Numbered from the stretch's first letter, positions 1-11,652 are shown. The stretch: 64,000 nt of DNA from Aradus depressus (GCA_963662175.1 OY759224.1:35535489-35599488), one strand, 5' to 3'. Numbers and translations: made by a program. The notes: generated by a model not told the origin, from the letters alone.

Positions 1-749
1 ACCTTCGGAGAGAAGATTGTCGGCATTGACACTCCCGAAAGTTTTATTCGTGTCACTCATTACCTTCGGAGAGAAGATTGTCGGCACTGACACTCCCGAA
101 AGTTTTATTCGTGTCACTCATTACCTTCGGAGAGAAGATTGTCGGCATTGACACTCCCGAAAGTTTTATTCGTGTCACTCATTACCTTCGGAGAGAAGAT
201 TGTCGGCACTGACACTCCCGAAAGTTTTATTCGTGTCACTCATTACCTTCGGAGAGAAGATTGTCGGCACTGACACTCCCGAAAGTTTTATTCGTGTCAC
301 TCATTACCTTCGGAGAGAAGATTGTCGGCACTGACACTCCCGAAAGTTTTATTCGTGTCACTCATTACCTTCGGAGAGAAGATTGTCGGCATTGACACTC
401 CCGAAAGTTTTATTCGTGTCACTCATTACCTTCGGAGAGAAGATTGTCGGCACTGACACTCCCGAAAGTTTTATTCGTGTCACTCATTACCTTCGGAGAG
501 AAGATTGTCGGCACTGACACTCCCGAAAGTTTTATTCGTGTCACTCATTACCTTCGGAGAGAAGATTGTCGGCACTGACACTCCCGAAAGTTTTATTCGT
601 GTCACTCATTACCTTCGGAGAGAAGATTGTCGGCACTGACACTCCCGAAAGTTTTATTCGTGTCACTCATTACCTTCGGAGAGAAGATTGTCGGCATTGA
701 CACTCCCGAAAGTTTTATTCGTGTCACTCATTACCTTCGGAGAGAAGAT
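1..749. repeat. 61-bp tandem satellite, about 12.3 copies, truncated by window edge
   Basis: The start accttcggag recurs every 61 bp (1, 62, 123 and so on to 733) with almost no divergence. The array ends inside a copy at about 749. The one frequent variant is a T/C change in cggcattgac versus cggcactgac; copies 1, 3, 7 and 12 carry T and the rest C. Homogeneity implies recent amplification or strong homogenisation. The array continues to the left of the window, so copy number is a minimum. There are no unique spacers, so it is not a CRISPR. Confidence 0.97.
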
Positions 750-761
750 GACGTGGCCACC

Positions 762-3190
762 TCCTCTTCAGGTTTGTATAAAAGGTAACTCCCGATAGTA
801 TGAATATATCGATATACTGTTTGTCGGTCGATTCACAAATCCATTAGTTCTCATCTTCATCACTTCAAAAATGTTAGAATCCTATAAGGGGCCATTCATA
901 AATTACATAAGGCTTTTTTAAAGCTAATTTGACCCTCCCCCCCCCCCCCCTCCCCCATTGATAAGAAATTTTCGTAAGAAATGATTGTATTGATAAAATA
1001 AAAGACAGTTTGAGCAGCTTGTACCCAAACTTTAAATAATAGTGGATGTAAATATCCAGACATGTCAGGTATAATAAATAAATGATACTAAAATGACAAT
1101 TATTTTTCAAAATTCAAGCAATAGGGAAATCCCTAGTCTGTAGGATTCAATAACTGAATTTGAGAACTAAGTACAGATGGCGCTATCCAATAGCGCCATT
1201 TCTTAGCGCGAAAGTAGTAGATTTTAAATTTAAAAACTTACATAAGATCAAATTCTTTACCCCCCTCCCCTATAGTAAGAATTAGTAATATTGAGCTTAT
1301 AAACCCCCCCCCCCCCCTAAATGCCTAACGTAATTTATGAATGACCCCTAAGAAAAAACTTAATATCTAGTTATCTTAATGTATAAATTCTTTTGACGTA
1401 TTCTATTACCATGTATTGGTTTAACGGAATTAAATTTACTATTATTATTAATAAGTCACCCGATCAGGTCAAAGGAAGTGTTTAGAGCTAAAACATACTT
1501 TTCTTAATAAATATTCGAGATAGGGAAGACTGCCAATGATTCTCCAACGACTATATATATACTTTTTTTTAGTTTTTACACGTACAAATTTCCTCTTTAT
1601 ATTTATTTTTGAGATAAATTGGGTTTATCTATAATTGAGATAACTCTAGAAAAGCATATATGTGTGTAGTTGCTGATGTCTCCAGTAGACTGCACTGCAA
1701 CTATCCACAACTACACTCCTATCCAAGACATCTCAGCTACTTTCCCCAACTTCACTATTCTATTAAACTGAAAGCAACTCCTCCTTCGCCTTGGCTTTAA
1801 GACCTTAGCTGTCCCAGTACCATTTCTGTTATGTGGTTAGTTGGCAATAGAGTCCACATTTTCGATTATTTTTCTCTTGTGTGCTCAGTAAAACTTTATG
1901 TATGCTTTAAAGTCTAGCTGTGTGGCTTTTGTTTGCCAAAAATAATATTGAAATAATAAATTATAGAGAAAGAATGGAGAAGGGGAACCGGACCGGTCTT
2001 GGCTCACTTAATTCTTCGTCGCCTCCGAGACTTTTCTTTTCCTTTCTCCTTATTTTACAGTATATTTTTCTTTTTCTAATAAAATTTAGAAAATGTACAT
2101 TTTTAGCAGCTAATTTCTAATAACAAATTTTGAAAAAATGTGACATGCGAGATACAGGTGGTGGGTTCCATACCACTGCTCACCGCTTTTTACCTTAACT
2201 CATTGGGTTTGTTTTGACGTTTAAGGACATTAACATCCATATAATACTTCTTTGGCGATGTCCTATAAGTTGTTAATTCAAAGAACGATAAAAAAGAGAT
2301 TGTTTTTATTTATTTTTCAAAATTTTGTCTGCTATTCATCACAACATTGGCGAAATAAGAATATTTGAGAGGTTTCATAAATTTATGAATTATATTAAAT
2401 ACTAAATGTAGTATGTACTAAATGTGGTTCTGTTTTAGTTTTATTCCCATACACAATAAATTGTAGACAGTGCAGATAGGTCAGCCATATATGATACTCA
2501 CATCACCACGTTTCCAGACGAAACAACCATTCTCATCTGAGCGCCCACCTCAGAAGACACTCCGAGCCGTCTTCGCGGGGTGCTCAGACGAACAGAGGCA
2601 CAGCTCATTTATGAGATATCTTAGTAATACATTCTAATATGTTATATAGGTGCAAAATAAAAATAAATATTTTAATTTTTTTTTTTTTTTATCAGACACT
2701 TTTCACACCGTGATCACAGATTTGATGACATTGTATCCGTTGGAGTTAAGGAGTGACAAACTATATTTTGGACATAATCAATCAAGTTAATCTCAGAAAG
2801 ATTATCATTTTGTTATTTAGGCTTGTGTTTGAGGTGGGTGGGGGGCCTATCTGATACGATACGGTCAACATGTCCTATAGTGACGTCACTTCACCCACTA
2901 TGTCAACTTCCCCAAATTGATTGAACAGGGCACATTTCGCCCACCACTATTTTTATATTTCCGCTAGGTAATTCTAGTTATATAGAGATACACTGGCAGA
3001 TTATCCACCGTTGCTTGGGAGTAACTTTGAGTTTTATTATTGTCACAGACTCCAACTTCTAAATGTGGCTAAGTCTATTTGTGACTAAATAATCCACACT
3101 AAAGTGAGCACTTCTTACTCACTATTTCCCGACACTACACATTTTGTGACCGGCAAACCCAAAAGAAATTCCGCGAAAAATCACTCTGAG
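762..3190. other. No gene seen; low-complexity intergenic or intronic DNA
   Basis: No supportable coding region. It holds C-rich homopolymer tracts near 939-955 and 1302-1317, a short family B core match at about 785-820 (actcccgatag followed by gaatatatcgata), and a poly-T run near 2680. Short open frames at 874-1110 (-) and 1920-2120 (+) have low-complexity translations and no recognisable motif. Confidence 0.6.
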
Positions 3191-3224
3191 GAGAAAACAC
3201 AACTGTACCTACTTCACAAACATA

Positions 3225-3295
3225 CACTAACCTAATAACAAACACCTTTACACTAACCTAATAACAAACATACACTAACCTAATCTATAGAAACA
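3225..3295. repeat. Short repeat of cactaacctaataacaaac
   Basis: The string cactaacctaa occurs three times (3225, 3251, 3273) with spacings of 26 and 22 bp. It contains CCTAA, the insect telomere pentamer, but with non-telomeric spacing. Confidence 0.7.
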
Positions 3296-3470
3296 GTGAT
3301 CTGGGAATATATGTATAGTCTTTTCAGAAAGTCTGCAAAATCACATGAATCGTGATTGATCAGTTATTAAAATTACCTCGAAAGTCTATAAGGGAAGAAA
3401 TGTTCTAGAAACATGAAAAGAAACACTAAAATATTTAAAACAAAACAACTTACAGTACATAATCTAAGGG

Positions 3471-3577
3471 GTTAAATTGGTTAGATAGGTAAGATGGTTA
3501 GATGGGGTTAGAGGGGTTAGATGAGGTTAGATGGGTTAGATGAGGTTAGAGGGGTTAGATGGGGTTAGAGGGGTTAA
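3471..3577 (+). repeat. GGTTAGA-type degenerate minisatellite
   Basis: Ten or more units of ggttaga followed by t/g, g/a and g-rich filler of 7-10 bp. It resembles a degenerate interstitial telomere-like tract but is not an exact TTAGG array. It directly precedes the foldback element at 3596. Confidence 0.8.
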
Positions 3578-3595
3578 TTCCGCCAGTAAATATAT

Positions 3596-3794
3596 TACTG
3601 TTGTCATACCTTTCGGTGGAAACTGTCGTCTGGTCGAGTAATGTGGGCGAACGCTTTGGATTTGAAGACATCATCTTAACCCTCTCACATTAACAGTGGC
3701 TTGAAGATGATGTCTTCACAACGAAAGCGCTCGCCCACAGTACTCGACCAGCAGCCAGTGACGACGGTTTCCACCGAAAGGTATGACAACAGTA
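3596..3794. mobile_element. Foldback (inverted-repeat) element, about 83-bp arms
   Basis: The left arm begins tactgttgtcatacctttcg and the right arm ends with its reverse complement at 3794. The arms match imperfectly for about 80 bp, to gaagacatcatctt (3664-3677) and aagatgatgtcttc (3714-3727). The spacer is about 36 bp. There is no coding capacity. It fits a MITE or foldback element; the family is not recognised and no clear target duplication was found. Confidence 0.8.
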
Positions 3795-4200
3795 CCTTAC
3801 AGCACGTTATTTTGGAAATGTAAATAATAGAGAATTTAAAGTTGTATATAAATGATTAGCTAAGCAGCCTGGACTTTACGAATAAAGTCTGCCGTCTGAG
3901 AAGAGAAACACCTTTTGTGAGAATCAGTTTAAAAGTTTACAGCCACAAAGTGTCTCATATCATTTCAAAGGAGACCAGAAAGATCTAACATCAGTGTATA
4001 AGCTTTTTGTTCTTTGTCCGGTCATCAGAAGTGATGAGCTTCAGGTAAAGTAATGTAATGTAAAGTTACATCTGGGCAACGGCAGGTAACCTCATAACTA
4101 TAGGGACAACAGGATAAACAGAATCACCCCTAAGGAAAAGTTTCGAGATTTTTCAATATTTCTTAGAATCCTATAAAGGTTACTCAAGTACCGACTCTCA

Positions 4201-4413
4201 AATAAACCAGGCTAGAGACTGTGAGTATGTTCCATTCAACAAATTAGATTAAAAATAAACCAGGCTAGAGACTGTGAGTATGTTCCATTCAACAAATTAG
4301 ATTAAAAATAAACCAGGCTAGAGACTGTGAGTATGTTCCATTCAACAAATTAGATTAAAAATAAACCAGGCTAGAGACTGTGAGTATGTTCCATTCAACA
4401 AATTAGATTAAAA
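4201..4413. repeat. 53-bp tandem repeat, 4 copies
   Basis: Units begin aataaaccaggctagagact and repeat at 53-bp spacing (4203, 4256, 4309, 4362 for the same T) with no visible divergence. Confidence 0.96.
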
Positions 4414-4420
4414 ATAAAAC

Positions 4421-6700
4421 AAAACTACATCATGCATAGTTGTCAACCACTTTCAACCCTAAATAAGGGGTAGTTCAAGGTTCACCAATAACTTTCATAT
4501 GATTCATAGGGGTAGTTTATTAGATGGTGCCCCAAAACGAGGGATCATTGTAACATTTCCAAAATAGACCTACTCATTTCTACCAGTCATTTAATGTTAA
4601 TGTGATCCTAATTGCAATCAGCACTTCCCCCTTCCAGAACTGAACTGAATTGTCTCAACTCTTTTGATGGCTGAAATTAATTTGTTGTAAATGCAAAAGT
4701 TCGCTCTCAAATCGGACCGGTTATAAGTCATTCTTTAAGATTTAAAAAAAAAAAGGGGGAGGACATTTAATGCTCAACATTTTTACGAACTTCTCAGAGT
4801 TACTTGCATTAAGAATGGACACTCCAAATCAACAAATCATAGAACTGACTTGATGATTTTTCATTTTTTCCCCATCTTGGTGCATGGTTGGCACCCATCA
4901 GAGGAGTCAACTTTCATCTAGAAAAAAATCTAGGTCACTCAGTTCGAGCTTTAAGACCATTTAAAAGTTATGGGTATTTCTTTTCAAATTAAGCACTTGA
5001 CGAAACGGTCATAGATTGTTCTCGTCTTCTCCATTGTATAGACCATTTTGAACAAAAAAATATATCATTGTATTTTCTTGAGGAAGGAAATACAAAATCA
5101 TAATCAGGCGAATTTTTGTTACATGTTTCCGTTACACACGGTTTTAGCAAGCAACCATTTACTGACCGCAATGAAAGACGTTACACGTAAAAAAAAATCT
5201 ATACTTCGAAGTCTTCGATTTGTAAACAAAAACGGAGTTCCTCAGTTCCCCGGATCCAAAAAGACATATATTTTTGATCTCATCCTGTGCTTTGAAATGA
5301 TAAGTTGGGTTCTTCCCCCATTAACGACATTTAAATTGTTGGCCGCCATGTAGCCTATATTCTAATTTATTCCTTCAGTTAACCCTGAAAGTTTCGTGAA
5401 TATTGTTACGAACTGAATCATTTATTTTTTTCTGTTGGTTATTTCATGTGTTCTTTGTAACCAAGAATGGTCCGGAACAAGATCCGATTATAATATTCGC
5501 TTTTCGAACGTAACCTAATATTAATTTTGTAATAATCGATTTACTGAGTTTTGACTTTATCAACATTCATTTAAAACAACGCTAGTTAGACCTGTCTTCA
5601 GTTATTTTAGTATTTCGTAAAATATTGTTTTAGAATATTTCTTCCCTTATAGACTTCCAGGGAGCATTCGAGGTCCTTATTAAACACACCACCCTTCATG
5701 AAATACGTATTTCATGCTTTTAAAAAAACTATATATATAGTTTTTATAAAAGCATGAACTTATTCTCTTCTTTCCCGGTATATATTACATACCTGGAAAG
5801 AACATAATAAGTTGAGAAGTTAGTAATGTTAGTGAGTTAACATGTAAACAGTTGCTTTCTGTGTTTACTTAAGCCACTTTTACTGTTGTACTGAGAATTA
5901 CCTTCCAAATGGTGCGTACAGTCGTTTGTTTTTGTCTACAACTGGTTTGTTTACTTTTGTTAGGAACCGTTGTGTGTTTTCCTCCTTACATTAAGCTTTT
6001 AACAATTTTCATTTTGAAACTTATCGCCGGGTCATTTATTACTGGAGAATATTGAATGAAGTGTAATTCACCATAGTGCGGATTATTTATTAACCCTAGA
6101 ACGCTAACATATTATTTTAAATGTTATTGTTACAACGTCTGAGACGTGACCGTAGAACGTATAATTATGATGGCTTAAGCAAGTGATTTTTTAAAGAATG
6201 GAAGAATATTGAAGATTATTTAATAATTCGTACAGAAAACTAAACGATGTTAAAATAATAATATTAATGGTGAAAAATATAATTTTGCGTAGAGAACTTA
6301 AATCTTTCTTTTGGTCTAATGATTTAGATCAGTATAGTCCTATGTTAAATAACGTCACATCATTATGTCATTGTTATATCACATACTTTTTTTTTACAAT
6401 CGAAATGAAATCACTTATTCTGTCCAAGTCAGAGTCTAATGCGAAAAAAACAAACAAGTAATCCGTTCGAAACTTTTTCCAACCCTCATCTAACTAATCT
6501 TGGTAAATATTGAACAGGGTCAAATCTTTACAGTAGCTCTACATCAACTAATATAGAGGGTGACGTTGTGGTCCATCTCATTACCTGCCACCTGGTGTCG
6601 TCTTAATGTATTATTATTGAATATAAAATATACCAGTGTTATTGCACTGTTTATATTTCTCCTTAGAGTGAACATTACTATTTAAGGTTAACTTTTGAGA
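4421..6700. other. No gene seen; contains one AT-rich hairpin
   Basis: Positions 5713-5756 form a near-perfect hairpin (catgcttttaaaaa ... tttataaaagcatg) around an AT centre. The overlapping short frames near 4989-5353 lack recognisable motifs. The 5-prime part of element J1 may start somewhere near 6600-6750. Confidence 0.55.
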
Positions 6701-6876
6701 TTTTAGTTTTTATGTTTTTCTTTTGCATTTTAATTATTCTTTTTCAGTTTATTAACGCTTATTTATAAGTAGTGTTATCAGTTTTATTGTTTTTTTTCGT
6801 TAAATATTACCCGGACTATTGTTGCTGCCCCGCGGGTTCCCAAAGGAACTTGAAGACGGAAGATAAGCCAGCCAAT

Positions 6877-8062
6877 ATGACCACTCCTCAACCATCACCC
6901 AGCCCCGCACCCACTCGAGCCCACGGAAAATCGAAACCATCCTCATCCCATTCACCACCCATACCTGAAAAATTTTTCAAAAGTCACGAGAGCATTGTCA
7001 TTCCAAATTTCATCACTCCCAATCCATTTCAGCCTCTCACCAAATTCGTAATAGACAATAAGGATACAAATAATACTCAAAAAATGGATGAGGAGCCCAC
7101 AGTGGAAAAAATATTTAAAAAGCCCCCGAAAATTTATACGCGTAACCTGAATGACATCAGAAGACTAAAAGAAGACCTAGTAGCACTCATTGGAAAGGAC
7201 GCATTCACACTGGAAACAAAGGCTGAGAAAACATCCATAGCGACCAATAGTTCTGAAGGTTACCGAAAAACAATAAAATATCTACAAATGCGAGACGCCG
7301 ACTTTCATACTTATCAGCTTCAAACTGAAAAGTCATTTCGGGTCGTTCTGAAACAACTACACCCAACTACCGACGTCGACGAAATTAAAGAGGACCTTCT
7401 GAAACAAGGCTACGGTGTTAGGAGCGTCACCAATGCTCTTAATAGGAAAACTAAAAATCCACTTCCCTTATTTTTTTGTGGATTTAGATCCTAGGGAAAA
7501 TAATAAGAACATTTTCAAGTTACAATTTCTGGCTTGCCAGAAAATAACGGTAGAAGAGCCACGACAGCGAGGAGACATTCCTCAATGTCACCGCTGCCAG
7601 GAGCTCCTTCACACAAGGGGTTACTGCAACCATCCACCCAAGTGCGTAAAATGTGGTCAGAACCATTTTACAAAGGACTGCCAGAAAACGAGAGACACAC
7701 CAGCGACTTGCGCCCTCTGTGGAGGCCCGCACCCAGCCAGCTACCGCGGCTGCGTGGTTTACCAACAGCTGAAAAACAGGAGAAGCAGCCAGGAAGAAGC
7801 CGTCCGAAGGCCGCCACCAATCAGCCAGATTGACTACCCAGCCACGATACCAGCCGCCCCTACTGCTGGGGTCCGGCCGGAGAGGAGCTACAGAGATGCG
7901 GCCTCCTCGGAGACGGTCCCCCCTCCCATGCCTGCTTCAGGTAGTATCGACATCGCCAACACGCTCACCTCATTTCTCACTGATTTCAAATCTGTCATCA
8001 CACCCCTCATCACCCTCCTCACAACACTTGTTTCAGAGCTCATTCCAAAACTATCAAAATGA
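6877..8062 (+). pseudogene. J1 ORF1, gag-like RNA-binding protein, frameshifted
   Basis: ORF1 of Jockey-like elements encodes a nucleic-acid-binding protein that packages element RNA. Translation from the ATG at 6877 (MTTPQPSPSP) gives a Pro/Ser-rich head, then a PRE_C2HC-like domain (FHTYQLQTEKSFRVVLKQL). It then shifts frame at a run of seven T near 7470; the first frame ends at 7494. The second frame continues with three knuckles: CHRCQELLHTRGYC (CX2CX4HX4C), CVKCGQNHFTKDC (CX2CX3HX4C) and CALCGGPHPASYRGC (CX2CX3HX6C). The ORF1 stop TGA overlaps the ORF2 ATG as ATGA at 8059-8062. The extra T may be a real mutation or a homopolymer sequencing error. An upstream GTG at 6772 is in frame, but 6877 is the first ATG. 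Confidence 0.88.
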
Positions 8063-10767
8063 TTCACACAACACACACAAACAACAAGCTAACACTCCTA
8101 CTATGGAATGCCAATGGGCTGATCTCCCATAAAAACGAACTGGAAATACTTCTAAATGACAAACGAACTCACATAGCACTAATTACTGAGACACACTTAA
8201 CTTCCAAACTACACTTTCACATCACGGACTACGTAACATACAGAACAGACCATCCTGACGGAACAGCACATGGCGGCAGTCTCATCCTCATACATAACAG
8301 CATCCAGCACACCGTCATACCACAAACACCTACCATGTCACTTCAATACACAGCCGTCTCTATTAATTGCAACTCCAACCCATTAACCATCTGTTCAGCT
8401 TACAGCGCACCCAACAAGGCACTGACACAACACGACATGACCACATTCCTCCATGGCCTGGGTCCACGATTCATAGCTGGTGGCGATCTGAACGCCAAAC
8501 ATGTGCATTTTGGGTGTCGCACGACCAACACTAGAGGACGGCGACTACTTGGACTACTAAATTCTTCCAGTTACGACATCATAGCCCCAAGACAACCCAC
8601 TTATTGGCCCACATCCATCGCTAAATCCCCTGACTTACTCGACTATTTTATTACATCCCATATAAACGCATCTCATACTTACGTGACTGCCTTAGACGAC
8701 TTATCATCAGACCACTCCCCAGTTTTACTTGAATTAGCCTCCAAACCCCTGGCCCGGCCTCAGAGGCCATCATTAATAACAGGACCAATAAACTGGGACT
8801 GTTTCAGAGAAGAACTGGACGACAAAATAAACTCAAACAATACCATACGGACACAAGACGAACTTGACGACGCAGCAGGTAGCTTCACATTGTGGATTCA
8901 AGAAGCTGTGACAAAATCGTGCCGACCACCCAGACCAAGACGCTCACACAACAACATATCCCTCCCACCACACATCCTGCAGATGATAAGAGAGAAAAGA
9001 GCGGCCAGGTCTCGATGGCAAAGATCGAGGTACCCTTCCGACAGACAGACATACAATCAACTCCGGCGAACCCTCTCTACAGAACTTTCCAAACTGAAAC
9101 AAGACAGACATGAGACATATATCTCGACTCTGGCGGCTCGAGATAACTCACTTTGGACAGCGACGAAACGGCTTCTTGGCAATGCACGGGTATCACACCC
9201 CCTTCGGCGGAATGATGGGGCCTGGACTAGGTCAGACCAGGAGAAGGCAGACCTCTACGCTGATTATCTTTCCAAAGTATTCACTCCCCACGAGGACATA
9301 GGAGACGACCAACATACAGACCAAGTACTGACAGCACTTACTACCCCCCTCCAACTAACTCTCCCCCCAAAGGCATTCAGTACTAATGAAGTTGAACTGA
9401 CAATTAAAAAACTCCCCTTACGGAAATCTCCAGGTCATGATCTGATAACCGCTGAGATATTACGACAGCTACCGAGAAAAGGACTAATTTACTTGACGAA
9501 TTTATACAACACAGTACTACGACTATGTTACTATCCCCTTGTCTGGAAGATATCAGTAGTCAGGATGATTCTTAAGCCAGGGAAAACCCCAGACCAGGCC
9601 TCGTCATACCGTCCTATAAGCCTGCTTCCTGTGATATCCAAACCACTAGAGAGACTTCTACTGGACAGACTAACTTACATCACTGCACAAGACAACCTTC
9701 TCCCAGACCATCAATTTGGCTTTCGACAAAGACATTCGACAATACACCAGTGCCATCGTTTGGTCGATTACATCGCCACCAGCTTTGAAAGAAAAGAGTT
9801 TTGCACAGGCGTATTTCTGGACATTGAAAAAGCGTTTGATCGTGTCTGGCACCCAGGCCTGCTCTACACACTTAAATCTCACCTTCCTCACACATATTAT
9901 TTAATACTTAAGTCATTCCTAGAAAACAGAAACTTTAGGGTATCTGAGGGATCTTCCTCATCACATTTTTTGGAGGTCAAAGCTGGAGTTCCCCAAGAAA
10001 GTTCCCTCAGTCCCCTACTCTTCTCAATCTACACAGCACACATTCCACAACACGACAACACACTACTCGCTACATACGCAGACGACACAGCCATTCTCTC
10101 AACACACTCAGACCCAACACAAGCAAGCTCACACTTACAGGAACATTTACACCAGCTAACAGATTGGGCCAACAAATGGAGACTAACAATTAATAGAGAC
10201 AAATCTCTGCAAACAACATTTACTCTCAGACACAACACTTGTCCACCAGTATACATTAACAACCAGCCCATTCCTGCATCAGACACTGTCCGATATCTAG
10301 GACTTCATTTAGACAGACGTTTAACTTGGACAACTCATATCAGACTGAAACGCACAGACCTCAAAAGACGATTTGGACGACTGAAATCAATCATCGGACG
10401 ACGATCGACATTATCGCTTGAAAACAAACTTCACATTTACAACACTATACTAAAACCCATCTGGACTTACGGAATCGAGATATGGGGATCAGCCAAAAAA
10501 TCAAACATACAACGCCTTCAGTCATTACAATCCATCATACTACGCCACATTGCCAATGCCCCATTTTACGTTTCTAACCTCACATTACATAATGACCTCA
10601 ACATCCCATTTGTACCTTCTGTTATCAAGACACGATATCAAAATTTTCACGACAAACTCCATCATCACGCCAATCCACTTATTCTCCAATTATCCACGAA
10701 CACTCTCCCCACAAATCCACCAAGACGTCTAAAGCGGGCATGGCAGAGGAACCTGCTCCAAGACTAG
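8059..10767 (+). CDS. J1 ORF2: AP endonuclease and reverse transcriptase polyprotein
   Basis: An open frame of 902 codons. The N-terminal apurinic-like endonuclease (about residues 8-225) nicks target DNA: it shows LLWNANGL, ITETHL, GGDLNAKH and SSDHSPVLLEL. The reverse transcriptase (about 440-740) primes cDNA from the nick: YRPISLLPVISKPLERLL near 517, HQFGFRQRHST, VFLDIEKAFDRVWH, AGVPQESSLSPLLF and the catalytic YADDTAIL at about 673-680. The C-terminal part has ILKPIWTYGIEIWGSA. Length fits Jockey ORF2 and no RNase H is present. The start is the ATG inside the ATGA overlap with ORF1, so translation probably depends on reinitiation. The knuckle variant AGVPQESSLSP has ES where QGS is usual in the family, which may weaken activity. 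Confidence 0.95.
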   Translation: MIHTTHTNNKLTLLLWNANGLISHKNELEILLNDKRTHIALITETHLTSKLHFHITDYVTYRTDHPDGTAHGGSLILIHNSIQHTVIPQTPTMSLQYTAVSINCNSNPLTICSAYSAPNKALTQHDMTTFLHGLGPRFIAGGDLNAKHVHFGCRTTNTRGRRLLGLLNSSSYDIIAPRQPTYWPTSIAKSPDLLDYFITSHINASHTYVTALDDLSSDHSPVLLELASKPLARPQRPSLITGPINWDCFREELDDKINSNNTIRTQDELDDAAGSFTLWIQEAVTKSCRPPRPRRSHNNISLPPHILQMIREKRAARSRWQRSRYPSDRQTYNQLRRTLSTELSKLKQDRHETYISTLAARDNSLWTATKRLLGNARVSHPLRRNDGAWTRSDQEKADLYADYLSKVFTPHEDIGDDQHTDQVLTALTTPLQLTLPPKAFSTNEVELTIKKLPLRKSPGHDLITAEILRQLPRKGLIYLTNLYNTVLRLCYYPLVWKISVVRMILKPGKTPDQASSYRPISLLPVISKPLERLLLDRLTYITAQDNLLPDHQFGFRQRHSTIHQCHRLVDYIATSFERKEFCTGVFLDIEKAFDRVWHPGLLYTLKSHLPHTYYLILKSFLENRNFRVSEGSSSSHFLEVKAGVPQESSLSPLLFSIYTAHIPQHDNTLLATYADDTAILSTHSDPTQASSHLQEHLHQLTDWANKWRLTINRDKSLQTTFTLRHNTCPPVYINNQPIPASDTVRYLGLHLDRRLTWTTHIRLKRTDLKRRFGRLKSIIGRRSTLSLENKLHIYNTILKPIWTYGIEIWGSAKKSNIQRLQSLQSIILRHIANAPFYVSNLTLHNDLNIPFVPSVIKTRYQNFHDKLHHHANPLILQLSTNTLPTNPPRRLKRAWQRNLLQD

Positions 10768-11064
10768 CCTGGACTCCTCTTCGGTCACGTACCTCAGCAG
10801 TACAGCGACACACTTGCCACAGCACATCATCACGATCACTAGTGACAAATGTTGTCGTTGTGAATATGTAAATAAATAAATAAATAAATATTTCAATTTT
10901 CTTAAACGCTATTATTGAATATATATTTATATATTGAAAAGTTGAAATTTGAATGTTACTAATTTTATACTGACTGGGTTTTCGAGGTTGCTGATTTGAG
11001 GTAGGAACTTGAAACATTCAAAAAATGAAAGATCCAATACGACCAACCGAAGCATGAACCATTA

Positions 11065-11440
11065 AAAAATGTTTTGTATAAAACGTTTGAAATATTGCTT
11101 GCGACATTGGATGTATAAAACGTTTGAAATATTGCTTGCGACATTGGATGTATAAAACGTTTGAAATATTGCTTGCGACATTGGATGTATAAAACGTTTG
11201 AAATATTGCTTGCGACATTGGATGTATAATAATTCTTGCGACATTGGATGTATAATATTGCTTGCGACATTGGATGTATAATATTGCTTGCGACATTGGA
11301 TGTATAATATTGCTTGCGACATTGGATGTATAATATTGCTTGCGACATTGGATGTATAATATTGCTTGCGACATTGGATGTATAATATTGCTTGCGACAT
11401 TGGATGTATAATATTGCTTGCGACATTGGATGTATAATAA
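11065..11440. repeat. Two-register minisatellite (37-bp then 26-bp units)
   Basis: The core gcgacattggatgtata occurs at 11101, 11138, 11175 and 11212 (37-bp spacing), then at 11238, 11264 and so on to 11420 (26-bp spacing). The long unit differs from the short one by an 11-bp block containing aacgtttgaa. Minus-strand open frames across it are repeat artefacts. Confidence 0.96.
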
Positions 11441-11615
11441 ATAAAATAAATTAAGATTTGGTTTCAATAAATATTTAGTAAATACTTTTTTATTTTAGAT
11501 ACAAAAACAATATGTAGGTAGATACATGAGTTTAGTTAAATATAATGAAAGCAAGTCTATATAAACGAAATAATACATGAATTTATAATTACTTCTTTTG
11601 AAGTAATCAATTTTA

Positions 11616-11652
<37 letters not shown>

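Larger units (their letters stand above)
6700..10895 (+). mobile_element. Jockey-clade non-LTR retrotransposon J1, near full length
   Basis: Two-ORF LINE: a gag-like ORF1 with three zinc knuckles, then ORF2 with endonuclease and reverse transcriptase and no RNase H domain, which is the Jockey arrangement. The 3-prime end is a (TAAA)n tract at about 10870-10890. The 5-prime boundary is only approximate because no second copy or target duplication was found. ORF1 has a one-base frameshift and ORF2 is fully open, so the copy is probably young but not autonomous as read. Confidence 0.9.

Noticed and set aside
1..749. CRISPR array
   Set aside because: Repeats are contiguous 61-bp units with no unique spacers, in a eukaryotic context.
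5048..5353. A 101-codon plus-strand gene
   Set aside because: No motif, overlapping opposite-strand frame, and composition typical of chance frames in this AT-rich DNA.
7520..10286. Alternative-frame and antisense ORFs within J1
   Set aside because: They overlap the zinc-knuckle and endonuclease/reverse transcriptase frames and show no homology of their own.
10965..11467. Three overlapping minus-strand frames of 112-153 codons
   Set aside because: They are translations of the 26/37-bp minisatellite in successive frames.
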